From Halorussus pelagicus (GTDB taxonomy: Archaea; Halobacteriota; Halobacteria; Halobacteriales; Haladaptataceae): a stretch of 64,000 nt of DNA. Every line of letters starts with the position of its first letter. Position 1 is the stretch's first letter. The stretch is taken from positions 1,612,001-1,676,000 of the forward strand of contig NZ_CP035119.1 of NCBI RefSeq assembly GCF_004087835.1, read 5' to 3'. The position numbers were made by a program, and so were the translations under genes. Under the pieces are notes generated by a model that was not told the origin of the DNA, ran no database searches, and saw only the letters and a list, made by a program, of their open reading frames with translations. Shown piece after piece: positions 34,741 to 43,206 of the stretch.

Positions 34741-35646
34741 ATGCAACTGGGCGTCATCGGACTGGGCCGGATGGGTCGCATCGTCGTGGACCGAGTAATC
34801 GACGCGGGACACGACGTGGTGGCCTTCGACTTGGACGAAGAGGCCGTCGCGGCGGCGGCCGAGGCGGGCGCGACCCCCGCCGACTCCGTGGTAGACCTCG
34901 CCGAGCGACTGGGCGAGGACAAGCGCATCTGGCTGATGGTCCCCGCCGGGGAAGCCGTGGACGCCGCGCTGGACGACCTCGAACCGCATCTCGACGGCGA
35001 CGACGTGGTCGTGGACGGCGGTAACTCCTACTTCGAGGACTCGACGCGCCGGGCCGAGGAGACTCCGGCGGCGTACCTCGACTGCGGGACCTCCGGCGGT
35101 CCCGCGGGCGCGGAACTGGGTTTCTCGCTGATGGTCGGCGGGCCGGAGTGGGCCTACGAGGAGCTGGTCCCCGTCTTCGACGCCGTGGCGACCGGCCCGG
35201 CGGGCCACGACCGGATGGGTCCCGCGGGGTCGGGCCACTACGTCAAGATGGTCCACAACGGCGTCGAGTACGCGCTGATGCAGGCCTACGGCGAGGGCTT
35301 CGAGTTGCTCGCGGAGGGTCGCTACGACCTCGACCTCGAAGCGGTCGCCCGGACGTGGAACAACGGGGCCGTGATTCGGTCGTGGCTACTGGAACTCTGC
35401 GAAGAGGCGTTCGCCGAGGAGGGGACCGACCTCGGCGACGTGGACGACTTCATCGCCGGTGGCTCGACGGGTACGTGGACCGTCCAAGAAGCCCTTGAAC
35501 AGGAGGTTCCGGTGCCGCTCATCTATCAGGCGCTCGGCGAGCGATTCGGCTCTCGCGCCGCCGAGGAGGGGCGGTTCTCCCGGCGACTGGCGAATCGGCT
35601 TCGGTACGGCTTCGGTCGCCACGAGGTCGCGCGCCGCGAGGAGTAG
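34741..35646 (+). CDS. gnd: 6-phosphogluconate dehydrogenase, short GndA/YqeC type
   Basis: The 301-residue enzyme oxidatively decarboxylates 6-phosphogluconate to ribulose 5-phosphate. It has the Rossmann motif GLGRMG (7-12), the substrate motif VDGGNSYFEDSTRR, the SGGPAGAELG segment (118-127) and the catalytic K169 and N173 in YVKMVHNGVEYALM. At about 300 residues it is of the short form, lacking the C-terminal tail of the 470-residue type. Haloarchaea use this enzyme in the oxidative pentose phosphate route that supplies pentoses. It is a single gene with no pathway neighbour. Confidence 0.88.
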   Translation: MQLGVIGLGRMGRIVVDRVIDAGHDVVAFDLDEEAVAAAAEAGATPADSVVDLAERLGEDKRIWLMVPAGEAVDAALDDLEPHLDGDDVVVDGGNSYFEDSTRRAEETPAAYLDCGTSGGPAGAELGFSLMVGGPEWAYEELVPVFDAVATGPAGHDRMGPAGSGHYVKMVHNGVEYALMQAYGEGFELLAEGRYDLDLEAVARTWNNGAVIRSWLLELCEEAFAEEGTDLGDVDDFIAGGSTGTWTVQEALEQEVPVPLIYQALGERFGSRAAEEGRFSRRLANRLRYGFGRHEVARREE

Positions 35647-35670
35647 CGCCGCGACCGAAATCGACTCTAT

Positions 35671-36276
35671 TCAGGTCTCGTACACCTCGCCGCGCGGCTC
35701 GTACTCGATGGTCGTCGCCACCTGCTCGGCGACTTCCTCGCCGCAGAGCCGTGCGATGAGGTGCAGCGCCAAGTCCAATCCCGAGGTCACGCCGCCCGCG
35801 GTCAGCACGTCGCCGTCGTCCACCACGCGGGCGTCCACGACCTCGGCGTCGGTCGCTTCGAGGTCGTCGAGCGCGCTCGCGTGTGTGACCGCGGGCCGAC
35901 TGTCGAGTATCCCCGCTTCCGCGAGGAGCATCCCGCCGGTACAGACCGCGGCGAGTTCGACGCCGCGCTCGTGGAGGTCCGCGAGCGCGCGGGGCAGGTC
36001 GCCCTTCTCGGCTTCGGCCCACGCGCTCGCGTCCGCGCGGTCGTTCCATCCACCGCCGGGGACCACGACGAGGTCCGGGTCCGCGTCGGCGAGGCGGCCG
36101 TCGGTCTCGATTCGGAGGCCGTGGCTGGCCGTAATCCCGTCTCGGGGTTCGAGCGTCCGCAGACTGACTTCGAGGTCACACCCGCGGGCCGCGGCGTTCG
36201 AGAACGCTTCGTAGGGCGCGACCGCGTCCAGTTCGTCGAAGCCGTCGTAGACGACGACGGCGATTTCGGTGGTCAC
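35671..36276 (-). CDS. DJ-1/PfpI family protein
   Basis: The 201-residue protein (GTG start, VTTEIAVVVYDGFDELDA) has the DJ-1 fold: FDELDAVAPYEAF early, PDLVVVPGGGW in the middle and the nucleophile elbow AAVCTGGMLLAEAGIL with C112, then GGVTSGLDLALHL near the end. The layout is that of the isonitrile hydratase/transcription-factor-like AraC-N branch rather than the PfpI protease branch. Substrate unknown. I chose the GTG because the family start aligns there; the upstream ATG would add 39 residues lying in the intergenic region. Confidence 0.8.
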   Translation of the reverse strand: MTTEIAVVVYDGFDELDAVAPYEAFSNAAARGCDLEVSLRTLEPRDGITASHGLRIETDGRLADADPDLVVVPGGGWNDRADASAWAEAEKGDLPRALADLHERGVELAAVCTGGMLLAEAGILDSRPAVTHASALDDLEATDAEVVDARVVDDGDVLTAGGVTSGLDLALHLIARLCGEEVAEQVATTIEYEPRGEVYET

Positions 36277-36431
36277 GTTTGGAACTCCGGGGGGAGCAGT
36301 AAAAGAGTGTACGACGATGGCACGACCTCCCACGATGAGGCCGCGCCAGCGCGGGCCGAAGCCCAACACTATCGGGCTAATTCCGGCTGGCAATCACAAT
36401 GCTGTTAAACCACCCTTCCGTAGTCCCGCGC

Positions 36432-37010
36432 ATGGTAGACGCACTGGGTCTGGGACTCGGGCTTACGCTCGTCCTCATCGTGGTGGCCCTTCACTATTCG
36501 AAGGGTACCGAGTGGCCAACCCCCGACGATATCTCTCAAGAGGTGCTCGAACGTCGGGCCGAGACCGTGCCGGAAACCGATTTCCCCGAGCCGATGAATC
36601 GCTCTATCGGCGGCGGTGGCGGCGCGGTCGCGGTCGGCGGCGGCGGTGCCGAAGGTGAACTCGCAGGTGACGATGAGGAAGAGGAGGGCTTCGACCCCGC
36701 CTCCATCCCCGACGACGAAGTCGAATACTTTGACATCGAGTACGTCAACGAGGGCGAAACTATCGAGGTCGCCAGCAACGAGTCGCTACTGGACGCTGGC
36801 GAGGACGAAGACTGGGACCTGCCCTACGCCTGTCGGCAGGGTCAGTGTCTCTCGTGCGGTGGCAAGGTGCAGGACGGCGACGCTCACGACTTCGTCCGCC
36901 ACACCAACAACGAGACGCTCGGCGAGGACGAGGTCGAGAAGGGGTACATCCTGACGTGTACCGCCCATCCGACCGACGACTTCGCGCTCGAAACGAACGA
37001 GACGCCCTGA
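36432..37010 (+). CDS. Membrane-anchored plant-type [2Fe-2S] ferredoxin
   Basis: The 192-residue protein has one N-terminal helix (ALGLGLGLTLVLIVVALHY, residues 4-22), a Gly-rich, then acidic linker (about 58-95) and a haloarchaeal-type ferredoxin domain. Cluster ligands are C134, C139 and C142 in LPYACRQGQCLSCGG and C176 in YILTCTAHP. Soluble haloarchaeal ferredoxins are about 129 residues without a membrane helix, so this one is probably tethered to the inner face of the membrane, passing electrons to a membrane partner. ATG 36432 is used because it begins just before the helix. Confidence 0.85.
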   Translation: MVDALGLGLGLTLVLIVVALHYSKGTEWPTPDDISQEVLERRAETVPETDFPEPMNRSIGGGGGAVAVGGGGAEGELAGDDEEEEGFDPASIPDDEVEYFDIEYVNEGETIEVASNESLLDAGEDEDWDLPYACRQGQCLSCGGKVQDGDAHDFVRHTNNETLGEDEVEKGYILTCTAHPTDDFALETNETP

Positions 37011-37045
37011 CGACCCCGAACGATTCTACGGGACCTCTCGGTCCG

Positions 37046-37050
37046 TTTTT
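37046..37050 (+). terminator. T-tract terminator after the ferredoxin gene
   Basis: A five-T run (CCGTTTTTCG) lies 36 nt past the stop, before the MATE gene. Confidence 0.4.
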
Positions 37051-37125
37051 CGCGCTCTTTTCCGCCCGACTGAGTGAAATTTCAACTCGAAGCATTAAAA
37101 CCCTAAGCAGTATTGGCCTTGCACA

Positions 37126-38583
37126 GTGACAGCGACGCAGTCTGACGACATCACGGAGGGCGGATTAGCGCGTCCCCTCTTTCATTTGGCGTGGCCCATC
37201 GTCGTCACGCAGTTGTTGCAGGTCGCCTACAACGTGGGCGACGCCTTCTGGTTGGGGCGCTACTCCGCCAACGCGGTCGGTGCGATTAGCCTCGCGTTCC
37301 CCCTCATCTTCTTCTTCATCGCGTTCGGCGGCGGGTTCAACGTCGCCGGGAGCACCCTCGTCGCCCAGTACATGGGCGCGGACAGCGACGGGTCGGCCGG
37401 GGAAGTCGCCGGGCAGACGCTCGGGTTCGTCGTCCTCATCGGCACGATTCTGAGCGTCGTGGGCCACTTCGGTTCCGGACCCCTGCTGGCGCTGTTTCCG
37501 AGCGACGCCGCCACCGGCACGCAAGTCGTCCCGCTGGCCGTCCAGTACATGGAGATATTCTTCCTCGGATTACCGTTCATGTTCGGCTTTCTGGCGTTCT
37601 CCGCGCTTCTCCGCGGCTACGGCGACACCCGGACGCCGATGCGCGTGATGGCGGTCACGGTCGTGCTGAACGTCGTCCTCGACCCTCTGCTCATCTTCGG
37701 CGTCGGGTCCATTCCGGCGCTCGGCATCGAAACCGCCCTCGTTCCGGAGTTGGGTATCCGCGGGGCGGCCATCGCTACGCTCGTCGCCCGCGCGGTCGGC
37801 GGACTCATCGGCGTCTACGTGCTGTTCTTCACGGACACCGGGCCGGACGTTCGCCTCGGCCATCTTGCGCCGGACATCGACTACATCGAGGACATCGTCC
37901 GCATCGGAATCCCGTCGGCGCTCGAACAGTCCGCGGGCGCGCTGGCGATGGTCATGCTGACGGTCATGATCGTCACCTTCGAGCCGTCGGTCATCGCGGC
38001 GTACGGTCTCGGCAATCGGCTCATCTCGCTGGTCTTCCTGCCCGCGGTCGGTCTCGGTAAGGCGACGAACACGGTGGTCGGCCAGAACCTCGGCGCTGGC
38101 AAGGCCGAGCGAGCGGAGCGAGCGGTCAGGCTTGCGGCGAACGTCGGCGCAGTCGTCATGTTCGCGCTGGCGATACTTGCGGCAGCGTTCCCCGAACCTA
38201 TCGTCAAAGTGTTCATGGCCACCGGCACCGCGGAGGCGGCCAAGACGGTCGAGTACGCTGCCGAATACCTCCGTATTCGGACGGTCGAGTTCGCCTTTAT
38301 CGGCGTCTTTCAGGTGCTGGTCGGTGCCTACCGCGGCGCGGGCAACACCAAGACCGCGATGGCCTTCTCGCTGGTTACGCTGTGGCTCATCCGCGTTCCC
38401 GCGGTGTACTTCCTCGCGTTCGAGACGAGTCTCGGCGCGACCGGTATCTGGATCGGCGTCGCGCTCGGCCACATCGTCGGCGCTATCGGCGCGGCAGTGT
38501 GGTTCACCCGCGGGACGTGGAAAGACGCCGTTATCGACCGCGACGCCGCGACTTCGACCGAGACCACCGTCGCCGAGGACTAA
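37126..38583 (+). CDS. MATE family multidrug/solute efflux protein
   Basis: The 485-residue protein has 12 helices in two six-helix bundles. The N-terminal half begins LARPLFHLAWPIVVTQLLQV with YNVGDAFWLGRYSANAVGAI, a MATE hallmark, and the second half starts YIEDIVRIGIPSALEQSAGA. The length (450-490) matches the family. MATE transporters export cationic or metabolite substrates in exchange for Na+ or H+. The start is a GTG (37126); TTAAAACC upstream is a plausible TATA for a leaderless mRNA. Confidence 0.9.
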   Translation: MTATQSDDITEGGLARPLFHLAWPIVVTQLLQVAYNVGDAFWLGRYSANAVGAISLAFPLIFFFIAFGGGFNVAGSTLVAQYMGADSDGSAGEVAGQTLGFVVLIGTILSVVGHFGSGPLLALFPSDAATGTQVVPLAVQYMEIFFLGLPFMFGFLAFSALLRGYGDTRTPMRVMAVTVVLNVVLDPLLIFGVGSIPALGIETALVPELGIRGAAIATLVARAVGGLIGVYVLFFTDTGPDVRLGHLAPDIDYIEDIVRIGIPSALEQSAGALAMVMLTVMIVTFEPSVIAAYGLGNRLISLVFLPAVGLGKATNTVVGQNLGAGKAERAERAVRLAANVGAVVMFALAILAAAFPEPIVKVFMATGTAEAAKTVEYAAEYLRIRTVEFAFIGVFQVLVGAYRGAGNTKTAMAFSLVTLWLIRVPAVYFLAFETSLGATGIWIGVALGHIVGAIGAAVWFTRGTWKDAVIDRDAATSTETTVAED

Positions 38584-38632
38584 TTGCGGCTATCACAACC
38601 GTTAAAGCCGCGAGCGGAGTACAACCGTGTGA

Positions 38633-38705
38633 GGGCGGCTAGTTCAGCGGACAGAACGCTTGGTTCCGGACCAAGAGGTCATGGGTTCAAATCCCATGCC
38701 GCCCG
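38633..38705 (+). tRNA. tRNA-Arg (CCG)
   Basis: Cloverleaf with acceptor GGGCGGC/GCCGCCC, anticodon stem CTTGG/CCAAG, loop TTCCGGA (anticodon CCG), T arm CATGG-GTTCAAAT-CCATG region and discriminator G. No intron. Confidence 0.93.
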
Positions 38706-38720
38706 TTCGATTCTCGAACG
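38704..38720. repeat. Inverted repeat immediately after tRNA-Arg
   Basis: CGTTCGA and TCGAACG around TTC make a perfect 7-bp palindrome starting at the tRNA 3' end. It may be a processing or termination structure. Confidence 0.5.
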
Positions 38721-39066
38721 ATTCGAATCCAAGGAAAAGCGTAGAGTTACTGCCTCCGGGAGCGAAATGCGCGTCCCGAAACGAGCAAACTATTAACTCC
38801 GTGGCAGGAACAACGGCCGTCAGCTTTAGGTCTGACGCGAGCGTGTGCCATCCGTCAGACACCGGAAATACCCCGACGCAGTACGGCGGTTTCACTTTCA
38901 GTCTGTCCACCGTGGGTTTAAGTGTCTGCCACCCTACCTACCAGATGCGCGTCACACGCTTCGCGCCTTTCCCCCTTTCCCCCTGTTCCAGTTCGTCAGT
39001 CGCAACTATCGACGTCAAGCCAGACTGAGAAAAAGTGTTAAAGAGACACCCCGAGTAGAAAGCGAC
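38706..39066. other. Intergenic region between tRNA-Arg and ilvA
   Basis: No convincing gene is seen in this 361-base stretch. It contains the palindrome at 38704-38720 and a second short stem at 38818-38837 (CGTCAG and CTGACG around 8 nt). A weak TATA (GTTAAAGA, about 39037-39044) lies about 27 nt before the ilvA ATG. Confidence 0.5.
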
Positions 39067-40278
39067 ATGATAGACCTCTCGGACGTTCTCGACGCGCGGG
39101 TCCGGGTCGAGGAGACCGCCCGGCGGACGCCGCTGGACTACAGTCACACCTTCTCGGACATGACCGGCGCGGAGGTCCACCTGAAACTGGAGACGTTCCA
39201 GCGCACGGGGTCGTTCAAGATTCGCGGCGCGACCAACCGTATCAAGACGCTCTCGGAGGCCGAGAAGTCCGCGGGTGTCGTCACGGCGAGCGCGGGCAAC
39301 CACGCCCAAGGCGTCGCGTTGGCCGCGACTAAGAGCGGCGTAGACTCGACCATCGTGATGCCCGAGAACGCACCCATCTCGAAAATCGAGGCGACGCGCG
39401 ACTACGGCGCGACGGTCGTCCTCCACGGCGACGACTACAACGAGGCCCAGGCGAAGGCCCACGAAATCGAGGAGGCAGAGGGCCGGACCTACGTCCACGC
39501 ATTCGACGACGAGATGGTGATGGCCGGACAGGGCACCATCGGTCTCGAAATCATGGAGGACCTGCCGGACCTCGACACCGTGGTCGTCCCCATCGGCGGC
39601 GGCGGTCTCATCGCCGGGATTGCGACCGCGGTCAAAGAGCAGAATCCCGACGCACGAGTCGTCGGCGTGCAGGCCGAGGGCGCGTCGAGCGCCGCCCAAT
39701 CGCTCCAGAAGGGCGAGATTCACACCCTCGACTCCGTGGACACCATCGCGGACGGCATCGCCACGCGGAACGTCGGCGAGAAGCCCTTCGAGGTGATTCA
39801 GGAGCGCGTGGACGAGATAGTCACGGTCTCGGACTCGGAAATCGCGGTCGCCGTGACCCTCCTGCTCGAACGCGCCAAGACGCTGGTAGAGGGCGCTGGC
39901 GCGGTGGCGCTGGCGGCCCTGCTCTCGGGCGCGTTCGACTACGAGGAGGACGAACTCATCGTTCCGGCGCTCTGTGGCGGCAACATCGACATGAACACGC
40001 TCACGACGGTTATCATGCGCGGACTGGTCGAGACCGGCCGGTACGTCAAAATTCGGACCGTCCTCAAGGACCGGCCCGGCGCGCTGGACGACCTCATCGA
40101 CATCATCTCCGCGGAGCGCGCGAACATCTACGGCATCCAGCACGACCGGACCTCGCGGGACATCGGCATGAACGCCGCGGAGGTGGAGCTGGACCTCGAA
40201 ACCCGCGGTCCCGACCACGTCGAGCAGTTGCTCGACGCCCTCCGCGACGACGGGTTCGACGTGGAAGTGCTGGCGTAG
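39067..40278 (+). CDS. ilvA: Threonine ammonia-lyase (threonine dehydratase) with ACT domain
   Basis: The 403-residue PLP enzyme converts threonine to 2-oxobutanoate for isoleucine synthesis (or degrades Thr/Ser). The PLP lysine is K51 in GSFKIRGATNRI, the phosphate loop is IGGGGLIAG (near 179-187), and a C-terminal ACT domain (from about 328: RYVKIRTVLKDRPGALDDLI) gives feedback control by amino acids. The ATG at 39067 follows in-frame upstream sequence that lacks coding character. It is followed by ridA, 43 nt after the stop. Confidence 0.92.
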   Translation: MIDLSDVLDARVRVEETARRTPLDYSHTFSDMTGAEVHLKLETFQRTGSFKIRGATNRIKTLSEAEKSAGVVTASAGNHAQGVALAATKSGVDSTIVMPENAPISKIEATRDYGATVVLHGDDYNEAQAKAHEIEEAEGRTYVHAFDDEMVMAGQGTIGLEIMEDLPDLDTVVVPIGGGGLIAGIATAVKEQNPDARVVGVQAEGASSAAQSLQKGEIHTLDSVDTIADGIATRNVGEKPFEVIQERVDEIVTVSDSEIAVAVTLLLERAKTLVEGAGAVALAALLSGAFDYEEDELIVPALCGGNIDMNTLTTVIMRGLVETGRYVKIRTVLKDRPGALDDLIDIISAERANIYGIQHDRTSRDIGMNAAEVELDLETRGPDHVEQLLDALRDDGFDVEVLA

Positions 40279-40321
40279 CGTTCCCGCGTATATTTAAGTG
40301 CCAGCGCACGAAGAGGTCGGT

Positions 40322-40702
40322 ATGAAGCGCATCATTAGCACACAGGACGCGCCCGAAGCAGTCGGTGCGTATAGTCAGGCGACGACTAACGGCGATATGG
40401 TCTTCACCGCGGGCCAGATTCCGATGACGCCCGACGGCGATCTCCTCGACGACGAGGCAGTCGCCGTACAGACCCGCCAGAGTCTAGAGAACGTCAAGGC
40501 CATCCTCGAAGAGGAGGGCCTGACGATGCAGAACGTCCTGAAGGTTACCGTCTTCCTCGACGACATCGACGACTTCGACGAGATGAACGACGCTTACAAG
40601 GAATACTTCCAAGACAATCCGCCAGCGCGGAGCGCGGTCGAGGCGGGCAACCTCCCGAAGGGCGTCGGCGTCGAAATCGAGGCCATCGCCAGCAGCGACT
40701 GA
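40322..40702 (+). CDS. ridA: RidA/YjgF enamine-imine deaminase
   Basis: The 126-residue trimeric enzyme hydrolyses reactive enamine/imine intermediates such as 2-aminoacrylate and 2-aminocrotonate that leak from PLP dehydratases. Hallmarks: GAYSQATTNGDMVFTAGQIP, VTVFLDDIDDFDEMN, the catalytic R103 in PPARSAVEAGNLPKG and E120 in VEIEAIAS. The Met at 40322 aligns with the family start. Its position just after ilvA fits detoxification of the IlvA by-products. Confidence 0.93.
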   Translation: MKRIISTQDAPEAVGAYSQATTNGDMVFTAGQIPMTPDGDLLDDEAVAVQTRQSLENVKAILEEEGLTMQNVLKVTVFLDDIDDFDEMNDAYKEYFQDNPPARSAVEAGNLPKGVGVEIEAIASSD

Positions 40703-40703
40703 C

Positions 40704-40916
40704 GTGGCGGTGGAGTTGGGACCGATTCGGCCCCGCGTGAAGGCCAGTCTCCTCTGGGGCGTCATCGGCCTACTGGCCTTTCTCGTCGCCGTACAGGGGT
40801 ACGAACTCCTCACGGGGTATCGCTACTCGCTTTCGGTCAAGGCGGGCGTGGCGCTGGCCGTCGGCGTCGGCGCGACCGGCTTGTCGTACGTCGCCGAAGA
40901 GCGACTGTTCGGGTAG
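40704..40916 (+). CDS. Small two-helix membrane protein
   Basis: The 70-residue protein (GTG start, 1 nt after the ridA stop) has two helices: LLWGVIGLLAFLVAVQGYEL and VKAGVALAVGVGATGLSYVA. It is probably co-transcribed with ilvA and ridA. No family recognised. Confidence 0.6.
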   Translation: MAVELGPIRPRVKASLLWGVIGLLAFLVAVQGYELLTGYRYSLSVKAGVALAVGVGATGLSYVAEERLFG

Positions 40917-40983
40917 GACCCCGACGCGCCCAACCGACGGAAAGGGAAGGGTTTAAACGCCAGACGAAACTACCACCGAACGG

Positions 40984-41065
40984 GCCGGGATGGCCGAATG
41001 GCAAAGCGCACGCCTGGAAAGCGTGTCCCCGTTAGGGGTTCTGGGTTCAAATCCCAGTCCCGGCG
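40984..41065 (+). tRNA. tRNA-Ser (GGA)
   Basis: Class II tRNA with acceptor GCCGGGA/TCCCGGC and discriminator G, anticodon stem ACGCC-type with loop CTGGAAA (anticodon GGA), long variable arm GTCCCC-GTTA-GGGGTT and T arm CTGGG-TTCAAAT-CCCAG. No intron. Confidence 0.93.
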
Positions 41066-41070
41066 TTTTT
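41066..41070 (+). terminator. T-tract terminator of tRNA-Ser
   Basis: Five T immediately follow the tRNA discriminator base. Confidence 0.55.
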
Positions 41071-41140
41071 GGAGCGAGTTACCGACGCACAGTCTCAGTT
41101 GTGCGTCGATACGACGAGAGATAAAATCTAACGGACCCGA

Positions 41141-42163
41141 CTACTCCGCCCGAAGTCTCATCTTCAGCGCACGCTCGGCGACGTTACCGCCGTGGTCGGC
41201 CGTCCGGTCGAGCGCGTCCAGCAGGAGCGCGACGTAGTAGGAATCTATCTCGTCGGACTCGCCCGAAGGCGGATTCAACAGGTCGAGGTCCGCGGTGAGA
41301 GCTTCGCACTGTTCGAGTGCCTCGTAGGCGGTTTCGAGCGAGCGCCCGTTGATGGTCGCCTCGACCGCTCGCTCGACGACGCGCCGGGAGCGCCGGGCGT
41401 AGTCGGTCAGGTCCGCCTCCAGCGACCCGGTGGGCGTCGCGTCCAGTTCGCTGGCGACGGTGGCGATGCGCTCGGCGCAGGAGGCGATGCCGTCGAGTTC
41501 GCGGGCGATGGCGAAGTAGTCCAACGCGGTCCGGCGGTCAACGTCCGGACGAGACGGCCCGCGCGGGAGGCTGATTCGGCGCTCGACGCACCTGCTGACG
41601 AGCGCGAACTGTCGGTCCACGTCGGCCGACTGGTCGAGGACTTCGCTGGCGCGGTCGGCGTCGGCGTCGAGGAGCGCGCTCGTGGCGCTCCGGTGCATCG
41701 AGAGCGCGACGTATCGGAGGTTCAGCACGGTCTGCCCCAGCGAGAGTCGCTGGGAGCGGGGCATGCTGCGGAAAGTGACGCTATCGGTCGATTCGTCGGC
41801 GACCTCCAACCCGACGAGGTCGTTCCCGGCGGCGGTCATCGCCCGGCGCTCGGCCGACGTGAACCGCCCGTCGGTGCGGAGCGCGAATCGGGTCTCGCCA
41901 GCGACGTAGAGCGCACCGACGACCCACGGGAGCGTATCGCTCGACAGGTCGCCGACTGAGACTGAGGGTGCGTCGTCGCCCCCGCCGCGCTCGCAGGTTC
42001 GGAGTATCAGGGTGCCGTCCTCGTGGGGGTAGAGGAACACCTCGTTTCCGGCTTCGAGACCGTGGTCGGTCGCCCAGTCTTTGGGGAGCGAGACGGTGAA
42101 CGACGACCCGCCGACCGACTGGACCTTCCGAGAGATTTCGGTGTCGGTTGTCGAACTGCTCAT
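41141..42163 (-). CDS. phoU: PhoU-family regulator with N-terminal AbrB/SpoVT domain
   Basis: The 340-residue protein combines an N-terminal swapped-hairpin DNA-binding fold (residues 9-55, RKVQSVGGSSFTVSLPKDWA and LEAGNEVFLYPHEDGTLILR) with two three-helix PhoU bundles (RYVALSMHRSATSALLDADA and YYVALLLDALDRTADHGGNV). PhoU restrains the Pst transporter and phosphate signalling, and the AbrB part, typical of haloarchaeal PhoU proteins, may bind DNA directly. Its ATG lies 2 nt after the pstB stop, so it is the last gene of the pst operon. Confidence 0.88.
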   Translation of the reverse strand: MSSSTTDTEISRKVQSVGGSSFTVSLPKDWATDHGLEAGNEVFLYPHEDGTLILRTCERGGGDDAPSVSVGDLSSDTLPWVVGALYVAGETRFALRTDGRFTSAERRAMTAAGNDLVGLEVADESTDSVTFRSMPRSQRLSLGQTVLNLRYVALSMHRSATSALLDADADRASEVLDQSADVDRQFALVSRCVERRISLPRGPSRPDVDRRTALDYFAIARELDGIASCAERIATVASELDATPTGSLEADLTDYARRSRRVVERAVEATINGRSLETAYEALEQCEALTADLDLLNPPSGESDEIDSYYVALLLDALDRTADHGGNVAERALKMRLRAE

Positions 42164-42165
42164 CG

Positions 42166-43206
42166 TTATCCGAACTTCCCGGTGATGTAGTCTTCGACGC
42201 GCTGACTGTTGGGGTTCTCGAAGATTTGGTCGGTCTCGCCGTACTCGACGAGTTCTCCACCCGTCAGAAACACCGCGGTCTGGTCGGAGATGCGGGCGGC
42301 CTGTTGCATGTTGTGGGTGACGACGACGACGGTGTAGTCCTCAGAGAGTTCCTCGATGAGGTCTTCGATTTTGGCGGTGGCGATGGGGTCGAGCGCGGAG
42401 GCCGGTTCGTCCATCAGAATGACCTCGGGGTCAACCGCGAGACACCGACCGATGCAGAGGCGCTGTTGCTGGCCTCCCGACAGCCCGAGCGCGTTGTCGT
42501 CCAGTCGGTCGCTCACCTCTTCCCAGAGCGCGGCCTGCTTGAGCGACCGTTCCACGAGTTCGTCTTCCTTCTGGTCGTCGGCGCGGCCGAGCAGTTTGTC
42601 GAGCAGGCCGTCGTTGATTTCACCGTGCTTGCGCGGGCCGTACGCGACGTTGTCCCGAATCGACTTCGGGAACGGGTTCGGTGCCTGAAACACCATGCCG
42701 ACACGCTTGCGCAACTCCACGAGATTCGCGCCGTCCTGATACACTTCGTGGCCGTCGAGTTCGACCGAGCCATCGATGCGCGCAGAGTTGATGCGGTCGT
42801 TCATCCGGTTGAGACACCGGAGGAACGTCGATTTTCCACAGCCCGAGGGTCCGATAAGTGCGGTGACGCTCTTCTCGGGGATGTCCATTGAGACGCCCTT
42901 GAGCGCGTGGTCGTCGCCGTAATGGACATCGAGGTCGGTGACCGAAAACTTCGGAGCGCTGTCGAACTGGTAGTCGGACCACTCCTCGCGGACGGTCTCT
43001 TCGGATTCGCCCGCGGTGGTCGTCGCGGACGACCCGGACTTTTCGGGCACGGTGGTCGTCGCGGACGATTCGGACCTTTCCGGCGCGGTGGTCGCCGAGG
43101 TGGTCTCGGCCCGGTCGGTCACGGGCGACTCCTCGGTCTCCGACGAGGGCGAGGTGTCGGTGCTACTGTCTGTCCGTGTCGTGGAATCGAGCGTAGTCTC
43201 TGTCAT
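42166..43206 (-). CDS. pstB: Phosphate ABC transporter ATP-binding protein
   Basis: The 346-residue protein has an unusual Ser/Thr/Glu-rich N-terminal extension (1-75), then a standard PstB core: Walker [10 protein letters not shown] (119-127), Q-loop [14 protein letters not shown], signature [14 protein letters not shown], Walker [15 protein letters not shown] and an H-loop [10 protein letters not shown]. The extension contains two 12-residue repeats. It energises phosphate import by PstCA. The ATG overlaps the pstA stop (ATGA). Start is firm because of that overlap. Confidence 0.93.
   Translation of the reverse strand: MTETTLDSTTRTDSSTDTSPSSETEESPVTDRAETTSATTAPERSESSATTTVPEKSGSSATTTAGESEETVREEWSDYQFDSAPKFSVTDLDVHYGDDHALKGVSMDIPEKSVTALIGPSGCGKSTFLRCLNRMNDRINSARIDGSVELDGHEVYQDGANLVELRKRVGMVFQAPNPFPKSIRDNVAYGPRKHGEINDGLLDKLLGRADDQKEDELVERSLKQAALWEEVSDRLDDNALGLSGGQQQRLCIGRCLAVDPEVILMDEPASALDPIATAKIEDLIEELSEDYTVVVVTHNMQQAARISDQTAVFLTGGELVEYGETDQIFENPNSQRVEDYITGKFG
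43016..43087. repeat. Two 36-bp tandem units in the pstB 5' end
   Basis: Units starting 43016 and 43052 begin GTGGTCGTCGCGGACGA and encode the SATTT plus P-E-K/R-S repeats of the disordered N-terminus. A partial third unit starts at 43088. Confidence 0.75.

Noticed and set aside
36277-36393. An upstream ATG adding 39 residues to the DJ-1 protein
   Set aside because: The DJ-1 fold begins exactly at GTG 36276 and the added residues have no family counterpart.
38644-38910. An 88-residue minus-strand frame across tRNA-Arg
   Set aside because: Its end is translated tRNA sequence (GFEPMTSW-like), a well-known annotation artefact.
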